The notes beneath the pieces were generated by a model. That model did not search any database and was not told where the DNA came from. It saw nothing but the letters and a program-made list of their open reading frames with translations. This document shows positions 38,548 through 47,855 of a stretch of 64,000 nt of DNA, one piece after another (the first letter of the stretch is position 1; each line of letters starts with the position of its first letter). A program made the translations under genes and the position numbers. This stretch comes from Rhodanobacter sp. L36 (GTDB taxonomy: Bacteria; Pseudomonadota; Gammaproteobacteria; Xanthomonadales; Rhodanobacteraceae), in assembly GCF_009765755.1 (NCBI RefSeq), contig NZ_LMUV01000011.1, positions 785,576-849,575 of the forward strand, written 5' to 3'.

Positions 38548-39098
38548 GGCAGAGGCTCCATCGTCGCGTCGGATATATCGATGCCGCCACGCGACCAGCG
38601 CCGTGCGAGCCACGCCAACGCGGGTGTCGCCAAGGCCCAACCGGTCGCCAGCCACATTAGTGCGTGCCAGCGCGGTTCAATCAACATCACGGCGTGCCAG
38701 CCGCGCGAAGCACTCAGGTAGGCGAGTGGTCCGCCGATCAGGCCGAGCAAGGCGGCGATCCACAAACGCGTCTGCAGATAAACCAGCGATTGCGTGAAGG
38801 TCAGCGCGAACGTCATCCACAGCGCGAGAATCCAAGCCGGCGCCAACTCCGCGCTTGGCCACGCAGCGGCGTAAACAATCCAGCCCATGCGTGCGGGCAC
38901 GCCGTCGACGATGAAGCCCATGAAAAACGCCGATGCCATCAATGCGAGATCGGCACGGGGTGTGCGGGATGTCGTCAGCTGACACGCCGCGTAAAGCACC
39001 ATGCCGAACACGCCCGGCCAAGCCAGTCCGCGGCGCGCACCGATCACGGCAGCAAACCACACCAGCTGATAACCCGCGAGGCTGATCCAGAATCTCAT
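38544..39098 (-). CDS. DUF2878 family membrane protein
   Basis: A 184-residue integral membrane protein with about five or six hydrophobic segments and no visible catalytic motif. DUF2878 proteins occur almost only beside cfa, DUF1365 and flavin oxidoreductase genes, as here. It overlaps the cfa stop by 4 bases and the DUF1295 start by 4. Function unknown. Confidence 0.85.
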   Translation of the reverse strand: MRFWISLAGYQLVWFAAVIGARRGLAWPGVFGMVLYAACQLTTSRTPRADLALMASAFFMGFIVDGVPARMGWIVYAAAWPSAELAPAWILALWMTFALTFTQSLVYLQTRLWIAALLGLIGGPLAYLSASRGWHAVMLIEPRWHALMWLATGWALATPALAWLARRWSRGGIDISDATMEPLP

Positions 39099-40378
39099 GC
39101 GGTCAGCGGCTCTTGCGTGGAATCAATACGTCGATAGCCCGGCTTTGCGAGCAGCAGATGCGACACCCCGATCGAGCGTTCGAGAAAGCCACCTTCGCAG
39201 TAAGCGAGATAAAACTCCCACATGCGCACGAAGCGCTCATCGAAACCCTGCGCGCGAACCTGTGCAAGTTTCTGCATGAATCGCCCGCGCCAGGCGCGCA
39301 GCGTGCGCGCATACGATTCGCCGAAGTCCATTTGCTGCAACAGGGCGAGATCACTTACACGGGTTTTGGCGGCGAGCAGCGCGCTGATAGATGGAATGAA
39401 GCTACCCGGAAAAACATGGCGCTTGATGAAATCCACCGACTTCAACGCCTGCGCGTAACGATGGTCCTCGATGGTGATCGCCTGCAGCAGAGCCAGTCCA
39501 TCGGGCTTGAGCAGGTTGCCCAGTTGGGCAAAGTACGTATCGAGATACGGTGCGCCAATCGCCTCGACCATCTCGATGGACACCAGCTTGTCGTAGCTGC
39601 CACGAAGGTCGCGATAGTCCTCGAGCAACAACGTGACATGCGCGCTCATGCCGGCCGCCGCAATACGTTCGCCGGCAAGCGCGTGCTGTTCGCGCGAGAT
39701 GGTCGTGGTGGTTACGTGGCAGCCGTAGTGCTTCGCCGCATGCAACGCAAAGCCGCCCCAGCCCGTACCGATCTCGATCACACGATCGGACGGCTTGAGT
39801 TCGAGCGCGCGGCAGATGCGATCGAGCTTGCGCGTGGACGCCGTTTCGAGTGTGTCGTCATCGCCTTGCCAGATGGCCGAGGAATACATCAAGTCCGGCG
39901 ACAGGAAGAGTTCGAAAAATTCGTTGCCCAGGTCGTAGTGCGCCGCGATGTTGCGACGACTGCCGCGATGCGTGTTCCGCTGCAGCGCGTGCCATGCGCG
40001 CATTGCCATGCCGCCGAGTCGCGCGATGCCGGTTTCCATGCCATCGAGCAGATCACGATTGCGAACCAGCAAGCGGATCAAGCCAACCAGGTTGTCGCAT
40101 CGCCATGATCCATCCATGTACGCCTCGCCCGCGCCCACGCTGCCGTTCGCGGCAACCGCGCGATAGAAGTCCATATCAAGTATGTCGATGTGCACGACGA
40201 GGTCAGTTGGCTGTGTGCTCGGCACACCGAGTTCAAGTAACCCCATCGCATCGCGTATCACCAGCCGGCCGTGGCGAAGCCCGGCCATTTGCGCGAGCAG
40301 GCGTTGGCGCAAAAAACGCGCGGAGCCGGAGGGCAGGGCGGCGGATTCATCGACGGATGTTTTGACAATGGCGTTCAT
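39095..40378 (-). CDS. cfa: Cyclopropane-fatty-acyl-phospholipid synthase
   Basis: A 427-residue CFA synthase: N-terminal lipid-binding domain (to about 120) and SAM methyltransferase domain with motif I VIEIGTGWGGFALHAA and the substrate region HYDLGNEFFELFL, LMYSSAIW. It converts cis double bonds of membrane phospholipids to cyclopropane rings, protecting against oxidation and acid. GAGGTCTGC precedes the ATG. It is 7 bases after DUF1365 and overlaps DUF2878. Confidence 0.94.
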   Translation of the reverse strand: MNAIVKTSVDESAALPSGSARFLRQRLLAQMAGLRHGRLVIRDAMGLLELGVPSTQPTDLVVHIDILDMDFYRAVAANGSVGAGEAYMDGSWRCDNLVGLIRLLVRNRDLLDGMETGIARLGGMAMRAWHALQRNTHRGSRRNIAAHYDLGNEFFELFLSPDLMYSSAIWQGDDDTLETASTRKLDRICRALELKPSDRVIEIGTGWGGFALHAAKHYGCHVTTTTISREQHALAGERIAAAGMSAHVTLLLEDYRDLRGSYDKLVSIEMVEAIGAPYLDTYFAQLGNLLKPDGLALLQAITIEDHRYAQALKSVDFIKRHVFPGSFIPSISALLAAKTRVSDLALLQQMDFGESYARTLRAWRGRFMQKLAQVRAQGFDERFVRMWEFYLAYCEGGFLERSIGVSHLLLAKPGYRRIDSTQEPLTA

Positions 40379-40385
40379 GCAGACC

Positions 40386-41150
40386 TCAAAGCGTTTGCGG
40401 ATGGTCGTGGACAGGATTGCGCTTGAGCCACAGGCGCAGCGCCTGCCAGTGGATGGCGAACACGACTTGCAGCGTCATCAATGGATAGCGCCACAACACC
40501 TTGGCCAGCGAGCCGCCCGTAATCGGTTGGCGTTGCAACGTGAGCGAGGCGTCGAACTCGCGCCGGCCTTCTCGCAGCACATCCATGTGTACGTGAAGAT
40601 CGTCGCCGGGCACGGTGAAGCGCCAGTCGTACTCACGTTCCATCGGCATGAAGGGCGAGACATGAAACGCCTTCGCGAATGTCCAGCTCAATGCGCGTCC
40701 GTGTTTCTTCGCGGCATCCACCAGCAGCACATACGCATGCCGCTCGCGCCACGGCATGTTGGTGATTTCGGCCAGCACGCAAACAAGCGTCGTGCCGTCC
40801 TCGGCGAAGCAGTAGTAGAACGTCACCGGATTGAACACGACGCCGAAATAGCGCAGATGCGTGAGCATGCGGATCGGCCCGATCGGCCGTTCGCCGATAG
40901 CTTGCTCGACGCGCTGACGCACCGCTTCCGCGAGCGGAAGATTTGTTGGCCCGAGGTAATCGGCACGGCGGAACCGGGCGATATTCGGTGTTTGGTTCGA
41001 CCACAACCAGCGCTTGGCGAACAGCCCGTCGATCTCATCGAGATCGATATAGAGCTGCGCCATGCGGTACTCGAACGCGTGCGGATGTGGCGACAGCCGG
41101 TTGTGCCGTACCACGCCTTCGTAGATCGCGCTTTGAAGTGCAGTCGTCAT
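40386..41150 (-). CDS. DUF1365 family protein
   Basis: A 254-residue soluble protein. Conserved parts include [37 protein letters not shown] and [15 protein letters not shown]1365 accompanies the flavin oxidoreductase and cfa in many bacteria, but its reaction is not known to me; lipid modification is suggested by context only. It overlaps the upstream flavoprotein gene by 4 bases (ATGA), which fixes the start at 41150. Confidence 0.9.
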   Translation of the reverse strand: MTTALQSAIYEGVVRHNRLSPHPHAFEYRMAQLYIDLDEIDGLFAKRWLWSNQTPNIARFRRADYLGPTNLPLAEAVRQRVEQAIGERPIGPIRMLTHLRYFGVVFNPVTFYYCFAEDGTTLVCVLAEITNMPWRERHAYVLLVDAAKKHGRALSWTFAKAFHVSPFMPMEREYDWRFTVPGDDLHVHMDVLREGRREFDASLTLQRQPITGGSLAKVLWRYPLMTLQVVFAIHWQALRLWLKRNPVHDHPQTL

Positions 41151-42439
41151 GCGGGCAACGCCTGCGCCGTTTCGTCCATGCGTCGCGTTGCGACAGAAGG
41201 CCAGTGAATGCCGAGCGCTCGTGCCACTTCGACCGCGCTGCGGATACCGTCTTCGTGAAAGCCCCAGCCCCAATACGCGCCGGCGAACCAGGTGCGGCGC
41301 TGGCCCTGAATTTCATGTCGACGCGACTGCGCTGCAACCGACCCACGGTTGTAGATCGGATGGTGATAACGCATGCGTGCGAGCACCTTGTCCGGATCGA
41401 TCGCCGCGGTGCGGTTGAGCGTCACCACGAACGGTTCGGGTGATTCGATGTTCTGCAGAATGTTCATGCAGTAGCTGACTGTGCACGCTTCATCGCGGTC
41501 GCTCGGCAACCACGCATTCCACGCTGCCCACGCCTTGCGGCGAACCGGCAGCACACTCGCATCGGTGTGCAGCACGGTGTCGTTGGCCTGGTACGGTATC
41601 GCACCGAGAATCGTGTGCTCGCGTTCGCTGGCATCGGACAGCAGCGCAAGACTTTGATCACTGTGACAGGCCATCACCACGTGATCAAAATGCTCGATGC
41701 CCGCCACACTTTCAACCTCCACCGAGGCTTGATGTCGACGCACCGAACGCACTGCGCAGTTCAAGCGCTCACGAACCGTCCAACGCGCGCGCAGTGCTTG
41801 CACATACGTGCAAGAACCACCGCGAACCACACGCCATTCCGGACGATCGCTCAACTGCAGCATCTGGTGGTTCGCCATGAACTGCACGAGATAGCGAACA
41901 GGGAACGCGAGAATCTGTGTCGGCGGCGACGACCACAACGCGGATGCCATTGGAATCAGATGCTCGTCGCGAAACGCATCGCCATAGCCGCAACGATCGA
42001 GATACTCGCCGAGCGTGGTGGTGTCGTCGGGATATTGCAGCATCGCCGGCGCCTCGCGATAGAAGCGCATCAGGTCGCGCACCATGCCGATGAAGCGCGG
42101 CGACACCACGTTTCGACGCTGGCAGAAGAGCGTGTCGAGTGTCGCCGCGTTGTACTCCAGGCCGCTGGCTTCGCTATGTACCGAGAAGCTCATGGTAGTC
42201 GGCTGCGACGCGACGCCGATCTCGTCCAACATCCGCGTCAGCAACGGATAATGCTGCGGATTGTGGACGATGAAACCGCTGTCGATGCGATAGCTGCGGC
42301 CCTGTTGCACAACATCATGCGTATGCGTATGGCCGCCTAAATAGCTGCCGGCTTCGAACAGCGTGACCTCGTGCTCACGTGAAAGCAGCCACGCCGAGGC
42401 CAGCCCCGCAATACCCGAGCCCACAACGGCGATGCGCAT
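41147..42439 (-). CDS. FAD-dependent oxidoreductase (amine oxidase-like, UfaD-related)
   Basis: A 430-residue flavoprotein. The dinucleotide-binding motif is at the start: [28 protein letters not shown] (quoted in part; GxGxxG at 7-12). The rest fits the flavin amine oxidase/desaturase group, with [11 protein letters not shown] and [16 protein letters not shown] near the end, the typical FAD-closing segment. Relatives in light-induced clusters act on methylated or unsaturated fatty acyl chains. The start at 42439 follows the desaturase stop by 2 bases. Confidence 0.9.
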   Translation of the reverse strand: MRIAVVGSGIAGLASAWLLSREHEVTLFEAGSYLGGHTHTHDVVQQGRSYRIDSGFIVHNPQHYPLLTRMLDEIGVASQPTTMSFSVHSEASGLEYNAATLDTLFCQRRNVVSPRFIGMVRDLMRFYREAPAMLQYPDDTTTLGEYLDRCGYGDAFRDEHLIPMASALWSSPPTQILAFPVRYLVQFMANHQMLQLSDRPEWRVVRGGSCTYVQALRARWTVRERLNCAVRSVRRHQASVEVESVAGIEHFDHVVMACHSDQSLALLSDASEREHTILGAIPYQANDTVLHTDASVLPVRRKAWAAWNAWLPSDRDEACTVSYCMNILQNIESPEPFVVTLNRTAAIDPDKVLARMRYHHPIYNRGSVAAQSRRHEIQGQRRTWFAGAYWGWGFHEDGIRSAVEVARALGIHWPSVATRRMDETAQALPA

Positions 42440-42441
42440 GG

Positions 42442-43446
42442 TCAGCTCCGCGCCTTCGTCAGCACCCAGGCCGGCACGGGCTTGAGCCCATGCACCAGAC
42501 CAAACGCGGACATCAGTTTCAGGCCGTACCAGGTCAGGTCGACTTCCCACCACTTGAAACCCTGGCGGCTCGAACCCGGAAAGAAATGATGATTGTTGTG
42601 CCAGCCTTCACCGAAGGTCAGCAGCGCAAGCCACACGTTGTTGCGGCTGTCGTCCTTGGTGTCAAAGCGGCGACGACCGAAACGATGCGCCAGCGAGTTG
42701 ATCGTCACCGTGGCATGGAAAAGCACGATGGTGGAGACGAAGAAGCCCCAGATCAGCATCTGTCCGCCGCTGGTTCCCAGTTGTGGCGCGACATGCTTCA
42801 ACAGCACGCCAAGGGAATAAAGCGCAACGGCCAGCAACACAGGCACCAGCGTGTCGTAACGATCAAGCACGCGCAGCTCGGGGAATTTCGCCAGATCCGG
42901 CACGCGCGACAGGTCGGTGCGGAAGTTTCTCGGGGTCAGAAACCAGCCGACGTGGCTCCAGACGAAACCATGGATGCCCGGCGAATGCGGGTCGGCCGGC
43001 GTGTCGGTCACCCGATGGTGATGGCGATGATGCGCCGCCCACCACAGCGGGCCACGCTGCACGCACGACGCGCCGATCAGCGCGAACACGAACTGCACGG
43101 CGCGCGATGTGCTGAAAGTGCGATGCGAAAAGTAGCGATGATAGAAACCCGTCAGCGCAAACATGCGCACCGCATACAGGGCAGCGGCAACGATCAGGGC
43201 AACCGGCGAAGCACCAACCCAGAACACTGCCGCGCAGGCCAGATGCATGGCGATGAAGGGTGCGGCACGCAACCAGTCGACGCGATCCTCGCGATCTTCG
43301 TCGACTTCCACCGACACACCGGTATCGAACCAGCGACGCATCGTTCGGACCAGCCATGACGCGGGCTTCTGCTCCGCGCCCGCATCGTCGCGGAACAACG
43401 ATGCGTGTTCGGAAACAGGTGTCGCGATCGATCGGGTGAGAGCCAT
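42442..43446 (-). CDS. Acyl-CoA/acyl-lipid desaturase
   Basis: A 334-residue membrane di-iron desaturase. The three histidine boxes are complete: HRYFSH (about 105), HRHHH (about 142) and HNNHH (about 280), between pairs of transmembrane helices. It introduces a double bond, probably delta-9, into acyl chains. Its inclusion between photolyase and flavoprotein genes suggests it supplies the unsaturated substrate for the two CFA-type enzymes of the operon. The start lacks a strong ribosome site; the gap to photolyase is 79 bases. Confidence 0.92.
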   Translation of the reverse strand: MALTRSIATPVSEHASLFRDDAGAEQKPASWLVRTMRRWFDTGVSVEVDEDREDRVDWLRAAPFIAMHLACAAVFWVGASPVALIVAAALYAVRMFALTGFYHRYFSHRTFSTSRAVQFVFALIGASCVQRGPLWWAAHHRHHHRVTDTPADPHSPGIHGFVWSHVGWFLTPRNFRTDLSRVPDLAKFPELRVLDRYDTLVPVLLAVALYSLGVLLKHVAPQLGTSGGQMLIWGFFVSTIVLFHATVTINSLAHRFGRRRFDTKDDSRNNVWLALLTFGEGWHNNHHFFPGSSRQGFKWWEVDLTWYGLKLMSAFGLVHGLKPVPAWVLTKARS

Positions 43447-43525
43447 GCGCCGTGCCTGTCAACGTGTCCATGACAGATACGGGCGAAACCGGTTTACGGA
43501 TGCACGAACTCGGCCGGCGAGGCAA

Positions 43526-44956
43526 TCACTCGCGATGCGCCTTGTAAGCAGCCAATGCCCGCTGCCGCGATGTCGCCAGATCCACCATCGGCGCGGGGTA
43601 ACCGCTGCGCTGGAGCAGGGCAGGGTCTTTCCATGGTTCGTGCAAAAGGCTCAATGGCGCATCTGCCAGTTCAGGCAGCCAGCACCGCAGATAGACGCCG
43701 TCGGGATCGAATTTCTTCGCCTGAGTGACAGGATTGAAGACGCGGAAATAAGGCGCGGCATCCGCGCCGCATCCGGCAACCCATTGCCAGCCCAGCGTGT
43801 TGTTGGCGAGATCGGCATCGACCAGCGTGTCCCAGAACCAGCGCGCGCCATGCGACCAGTGCTGGCGCAGATTCTTGGTCAGGAAACTCGCCACGATCAT
43901 GCGCACGCGGTTGTGCATCCAGCCGGTGTGCCACAACTCGCGCATGCCCGCGTCGACCAGCGGAATGCCCGTGAGACCCTGTTGCCAGCGCGCGAGTTGC
44001 GACTTGCTTGCACGCGCCCATTTGAAGCGATCAAAACGCGGATTGAAATTCTCGGTCGGCGTCCTGGGGAAATGAAACAGCAAATGATGGGCGAACTCGC
44101 GCCAGCCCAATTCGCGCAGATAGGGTTCGATGTCCGGTCTGCGTTTTGCATCGACGCGCCGCATGAGTCGATCGAGTTCGAAGTGAATCTGTCGCGGCGA
44201 AATTTCACCGAAGTGCAGGTGCGGCGACAGTCGTGAGGTGCCATGTCGCGACGGCACGTCGCGTGCCCGTGCGTAATAGCCGATGGCGTCATCGGCAAAC
44301 AGCTCGAGCATGTCCTTCGCACCGTGTTCGCCGGGTTGCCACGCATCGGCCAAGCCGTTATCCCAGCGTATGCGTGGCAGCAATTCGAGCGAGGACAGCG
44401 GTACGCCACCTGGCAACTTCCGCCAGCCGGGCAGGGCTGGTTCCGGCAACGGTTCGACCACACGCAACTGCTGGCGAAGGTTGCGCCAGTACGGTGTGAA
44501 CACCCGGTAGGGATCGCCCTGTTGCGTGGCGATGTCCCACGGCTCGCACCATAACGCGGCGTTGTGGCTGTGCACCCCGACACCCTGTTCGCGCAACGTG
44601 TTCTTGATCTGCGTGTCGCGCGCAATGGCCGCTGGTTCGTACAGACGATTCCAGTGCACGGCGGTTGCGCCGCTCTCGCGAATCAGTGTTTGCAACGACT
44701 GCAGCGTGTCGCCCTTGCACAGGTGCAATGCCGCGCGGTGTGCATGCAGGCGCTTGTCCAGCGCCGTCAAAGAATGATGGAGCCACCAGCGACTCGCGGG
44801 GCCCGCAGGCCAAGGGTTCTTTTCATCCGGCGAATGGTCATCAGGCGAATGAATGTAGACGGGCAGCACGCGCGTGTTCGCCGCGCAGGCAGCAGTGAGG
44901 GCAGGGTTGTCGGCCAGGCGCAAGTCATGCCGGAACAGAACCACAGCGGTGCTCAT
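43526..44956 (-). CDS. phrB: Deoxyribodipyrimidine photolyase
   Basis: A 476-residue cryptochrome/photolyase protein of the CPD class I type. The N-terminal antenna domain starts STAVVLFRHDLRLADNPAL; the FAD domain contains SRLSPHLHFGEISPRQ, the WREFAHHLLFHFP segment and the C-terminal WVAGCGADAAPYFRVFNP. It repairs UV-induced cyclobutane dimers using blue light. It sits 7 bases after the anti-sigma gene, within the operon. Confidence 0.96.
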   Translation of the reverse strand: MSTAVVLFRHDLRLADNPALTAACAANTRVLPVYIHSPDDHSPDEKNPWPAGPASRWWLHHSLTALDKRLHAHRAALHLCKGDTLQSLQTLIRESGATAVHWNRLYEPAAIARDTQIKNTLREQGVGVHSHNAALWCEPWDIATQQGDPYRVFTPYWRNLRQQLRVVEPLPEPALPGWRKLPGGVPLSSLELLPRIRWDNGLADAWQPGEHGAKDMLELFADDAIGYYARARDVPSRHGTSRLSPHLHFGEISPRQIHFELDRLMRRVDAKRRPDIEPYLRELGWREFAHHLLFHFPRTPTENFNPRFDRFKWARASKSQLARWQQGLTGIPLVDAGMRELWHTGWMHNRVRMIVASFLTKNLRQHWSHGARWFWDTLVDADLANNTLGWQWVAGCGADAAPYFRVFNPVTQAKKFDPDGVYLRCWLPELADAPLSLLHEPWKDPALLQRSGYPAPMVDLATSRQRALAAYKAHRE

Positions 44957-44963
44957 GCGGGGA

Positions 44964-45755
44964 TCAGACCGAGGGCCGATCCGTTCGCACTACCACGATA
45001 CTGGCTACCTTGGTTTGCGTATCCGGTGCTGCGCCGATGGCGCCCTTGCCGATCACCGCGCCCGTTGGCTGACCAGTCGGCGAACCACCGATCGGTTCCA
45101 CCGACACCGCCAGTGCGGCCGTCGGGCCCAGCTTGGCCAGCGTGGCTGGATCCAGCGCGATCGTCGTCGGTTTCTCGCGATCGATCATGCCGACGGAAAT
45201 CGGTTTGCCGCCAGCGGGAATCAACCACAGCTCAGGCGCGCGGCCCTGCACGAACGCAACGGGCGTGGCCGGAACCACGACCATGCGTGCGTGCTGCAGA
45301 TCCATCGTGGCGGTCCAACCGGTAGTGCCGTTGTCCTGCTGGATGGTTGCGGCCATGTAACTGGCCTGGACCACGGCCGGCACGGACGTCGTACGCGGCA
45401 GCGACACCACAACCACCAGCGCGACCGCCACTGCGGTAGCGCCGAGACCCAGCCAGTGCCACAGCGCGAGGTTGTTCCAGAGCCCGGTGCGCGGCTGCGG
45501 CCTGGCGGCCGGCGTTGCCGAATCCAGTTGCAGGGCATCGCGAATGCGCGCCCAAACATACGGGCCGGGCTCCACGTTATTGATTGTGTCAGCCAACGGC
45601 ATGAGGCGGCGTTGCCAGAGTGCGACAGCGACGGCGGCTTCGTCGATGGTCTCCACTTCACGGGCCACCTCGGCGCGCGCGTCCGCATCGAGCACGCCCA
45701 ACACGTACTCGGCATAGCGCAGATTGTTGTTGCCGTCGTCGGCGGGTGTATTCAT
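44964..45755 (-). CDS. Anti-sigma factor, RskA type
   Basis: A 263-residue single-pass membrane protein: cytoplasmic sigma-binding N-terminus (RYAEYVLGVLDADARAEV), one transmembrane helix at about 104-124 (GLGATAVAVALVVVVSL) and an RskA C-terminal domain outside (APELWLIPAGGKPISVG). It should hold the upstream sigma factor inactive until a signal causes release. The start at 45755 overlaps the sigma stop (ATGA). Note that comparable light/singlet-oxygen clusters in alphaproteobacteria use a zinc ChrR anti-sigma factor instead. Confidence 0.92.
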   Translation of the reverse strand: MNTPADDGNNNLRYAEYVLGVLDADARAEVAREVETIDEAAVAVALWQRRLMPLADTINNVEPGPYVWARIRDALQLDSATPAARPQPRTGLWNNLALWHWLGLGATAVAVALVVVVSLPRTTSVPAVVQASYMAATIQQDNGTTGWTATMDLQHARMVVVPATPVAFVQGRAPELWLIPAGGKPISVGMIDREKPTTIALDPATLAKLGPTAALAVSVEPIGGSPTGQPTGAVIGKGAIGAAPDTQTKVASIVVVRTDRPSV

Positions 45756-46312
45756 TGTTCGAGGCACGTGCGGAGTTGCATCAAGCTACGGCGGATCCAG
45801 CTTTTCATGGTTCCGAGCGGCACCCTGGATCGTGCTGCCAATTCGTTATACGTAGCTCCCGTGAAAAAGGCTTCACGCACCGAACTCTTCTGTTGTGGTT
45901 CCAGTTCATCCAGACAAAGCTCGAGCCGTCGATATTCCTGGCTCGATTCGGCGCCCGCGGCGGGCGTGGGCTGATCGTCGGGCGCTTCTTCCAGCTTCAG
46001 CGGATCATCCAGCAACTCTTCGCGGTGCTGGCGCAACCGGTCGATGGCCTTGTTTCGCGATAGCGTCACCAGCCAGGTAATGGCGCTGGCCTTGCCGGCA
46101 TCGAAACTGGAAGCACGCCGCCAGACGGTGGTGAAAGTTTCCTGCAGCACTTCCTCGGCCTCGCTGCGGTCGCGGACCATGCGCAGGCAGACGCCGAACA
46201 GCTTGGACGACGTCCGCTTGTACAACTCGGCGAATGCTTTCTGATCATTTCGACCGGTCTGCAGCAGCAGCTGGTTCAACTCGTCACGCTCGGCGGGAGT
46301 GCTGGCACTCAT
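45752..46312 (-). CDS. ECF sigma-70 factor (SigK-like)
   Basis: A 186-residue sigma factor with regions 2 and 4 only. Region 2: DQKAFAELYKRTSSKLFGVC and the DRSEAEEVLQETFTTVWRR segment (in part); region 4: YNELAARSRVPLGTMKSWIRRSLMQLR. Paired with an RskA-like anti-sigma factor, it heads the ten-gene operon and probably autoregulates it. I could not identify its -35/-10 pair in the 203 bases upstream. Confidence 0.94.
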   Translation of the reverse strand: MSASTPAERDELNQLLLQTGRNDQKAFAELYKRTSSKLFGVCLRMVRDRSEAEEVLQETFTTVWRRASSFDAGKASAITWLVTLSRNKAIDRLRQHREELLDDPLKLEEAPDDQPTPAAGAESSQEYRRLELCLDELEPQQKSSVREAFFTGATYNELAARSRVPLGTMKSWIRRSLMQLRTCLEQ

Positions 46313-46515
46313 GGAGAAAGCATCCTGTGGTCGGGCGATCCATTTGCGGGAGTTCGCCCGTCAAGACGAGCCGTCGGAACATACCTGCTTTTTCATGAAG
46401 ATGATGTGGTGAACGGTTGATCAAGTTGCCACGCGCCGGCTGCAACCGCGCGTCCATCGACATTCGCTCATCCGCTATATGCAGCCGAAACCGCAATCGA
46501 CCGGCTACGCGCGCA

Positions 46516-47196
46516 TCAACAGATCGACTGACCACCGGCGATCTGCCGACATGGATGAATCACCGGCTGTACGGGCGGCGGCGGAGGCGGATGGCTCGAA
46601 CCATTGCCACTGCCCTTGCCTGGGTCATGTTCATGCCCGTTGCCGGGATCATGGTTATGGTCATGGCCGTGATCGTGATCGCGATACGGCGGCGCGCCGT
46701 AATCCGGCGCATAGCCCACGACCGGAGCCGGGTTTTCGGCTGGTTGTGCGAGTTGGTCGCGGTAATCCTCATTCTGCTGCCGCAGTGCATTGTTCTCGTC
46801 GCGCAGCCGTTCGCGTTCGCTGGCTTCATTGGCCAAAGCCTGCTGCCGCGCCTGTTCCTGGCGTTGTCGCGCATCCAGCACGGCTTTCTCGGCCTTGGCC
46901 TGGGCGTTCTGTCGATAGGCTTCGACGCGTTCCTTGTAGAGCGCATCAAGATGATGCGTTGTCGCATAACGCCTGGCGATGTCGTCCTGCCCGAGGTCGA
47001 GATACTGGTCAATGATTTCGCGATCATCGGCCTGATGGATCAGCTCGCCTGCTTTACCGGGGCAGGGGTGGTCGGTGAACTCGAGCTTTCCACCCTGCGT
47101 GCACTTGTAGATGTTTTGCGCATGAAGAGTTCCGGCCACGCCAGCCAGCATGCACGCAGCCAAAAAGCAGGACTTTCCGAGAGAAATGATTTTCAT
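46516..47196 (-). CDS. DUF4124 protein with His-rich and poly-Pro tail
   Basis: A 226-residue exported protein: signal peptide (MKIISLGKSCFLAACMLAGVAGTLHA), DUF4124 domain (NIYKCTQGGKLEFTDHPCPG, two conserved Cys), a charged coiled coil rich in Gln/Glu/Arg (about 75-150), then a low-complexity tail with alternating His/Asp (DHDHGHDHNHDPGNG), Gly-rich and six prolines. The His tail could bind zinc or nickel. Start 47196 is chosen because it opens the signal peptide. The GFA gene lies 43 bases upstream on the same strand. Confidence 0.85.
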   Translation of the reverse strand: MKIISLGKSCFLAACMLAGVAGTLHAQNIYKCTQGGKLEFTDHPCPGKAGELIHQADDREIIDQYLDLGQDDIARRYATTHHLDALYKERVEAYRQNAQAKAEKAVLDARQRQEQARQQALANEASERERLRDENNALRQQNEDYRDQLAQPAENPAPVVGYAPDYGAPPYRDHDHGHDHNHDPGNGHEHDPGKGSGNGSSHPPPPPPVQPVIHPCRQIAGGQSIC

Positions 47197-47239
47197 CGTC
47201 GTGACCTTCGCTTCGATTCGCTTTATCTGGAAATGGACT

Positions 47240-47719
47240 TCAGGCCGCACGGTTCAAGGTGGGCGTCGCTGCGGTTTCCGCGTAATGCCGCAGCAGGCCG
47301 TCGAATTCGCTCTCTTCGGGTTCGCGTGCATAACTGTGTACCGCCGGCGTTGCCGCCCATGGCAGCTTTTCACTGGTCCAGAATTCGATAAACGGAACGA
47401 ACCAGCCGTGATCGTCAAGCATGGTGGCGCGCACATTCACCAGTTCGTCCATGCCTTCAGGTCGGCTGAAGACCCAGCTTTTGCAGCGTGGGCAGAAGTA
47501 GTGACGCGTGGCACCGTGGATTCCGCCGATCACCGGTTCGCCCACCGTGACGGAGAAACCTTCGACGGGAACGGCGAGTGAAAGGGAGAACGCACTGGCA
47601 CTCATGCGCTGGCAACCGGTGCAATGGCACGCCGAAGAAAGCAGCGGAGGGGCGCTGATGCGAAACCTTGTTTCGCCGCATCGGCATCCGCCAAGCCAGG
47701 GAAGTTTCCACTTGTCCAT
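47240..47719 (-). CDS. GFA family zinc protein
   Basis: A 159-residue protein of the Gfa/CENP-V fold. Zinc-binding Cys motifs are complete: GGCRCG (11-15), CHCTGC (about 31-36) and CPRCKS (about 76). The family was named after glutathione-dependent formaldehyde-activating enzyme, but most members have no proven activity. Probably co-transcribed with the DUF4124 gene downstream. Confidence 0.9.
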   Translation of the reverse strand: MDKWKLPWLGGCRCGETRFRISAPPLLSSACHCTGCQRMSASAFSLSLAVPVEGFSVTVGEPVIGGIHGATRHYFCPRCKSWVFSRPEGMDELVNVRATMLDDHGWFVPFIEFWTSEKLPWAATPAVHSYAREPEESEFDGLLRHYAETAATPTLNRAA

Positions 47720-47855
47720 GACGTCTCCTGTCGCTGTCCGGCGATGGCATCAACTACACCATCGCGGGATCGTAAGCCGCAATCTACATCCGCAGATGTT
47801 GTAACGGCGCATGCAAAGGCTGCGCTTACAAAGCGCCACTCATGCACGCAATCTT

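Noticed and set aside
46363-46396. Short frame starting MKKQVCSDGSS upstream of the sigma gene
   Set aside because: Only 11 codons, no ribosome site, no repeated residue that would suggest a leader peptide.
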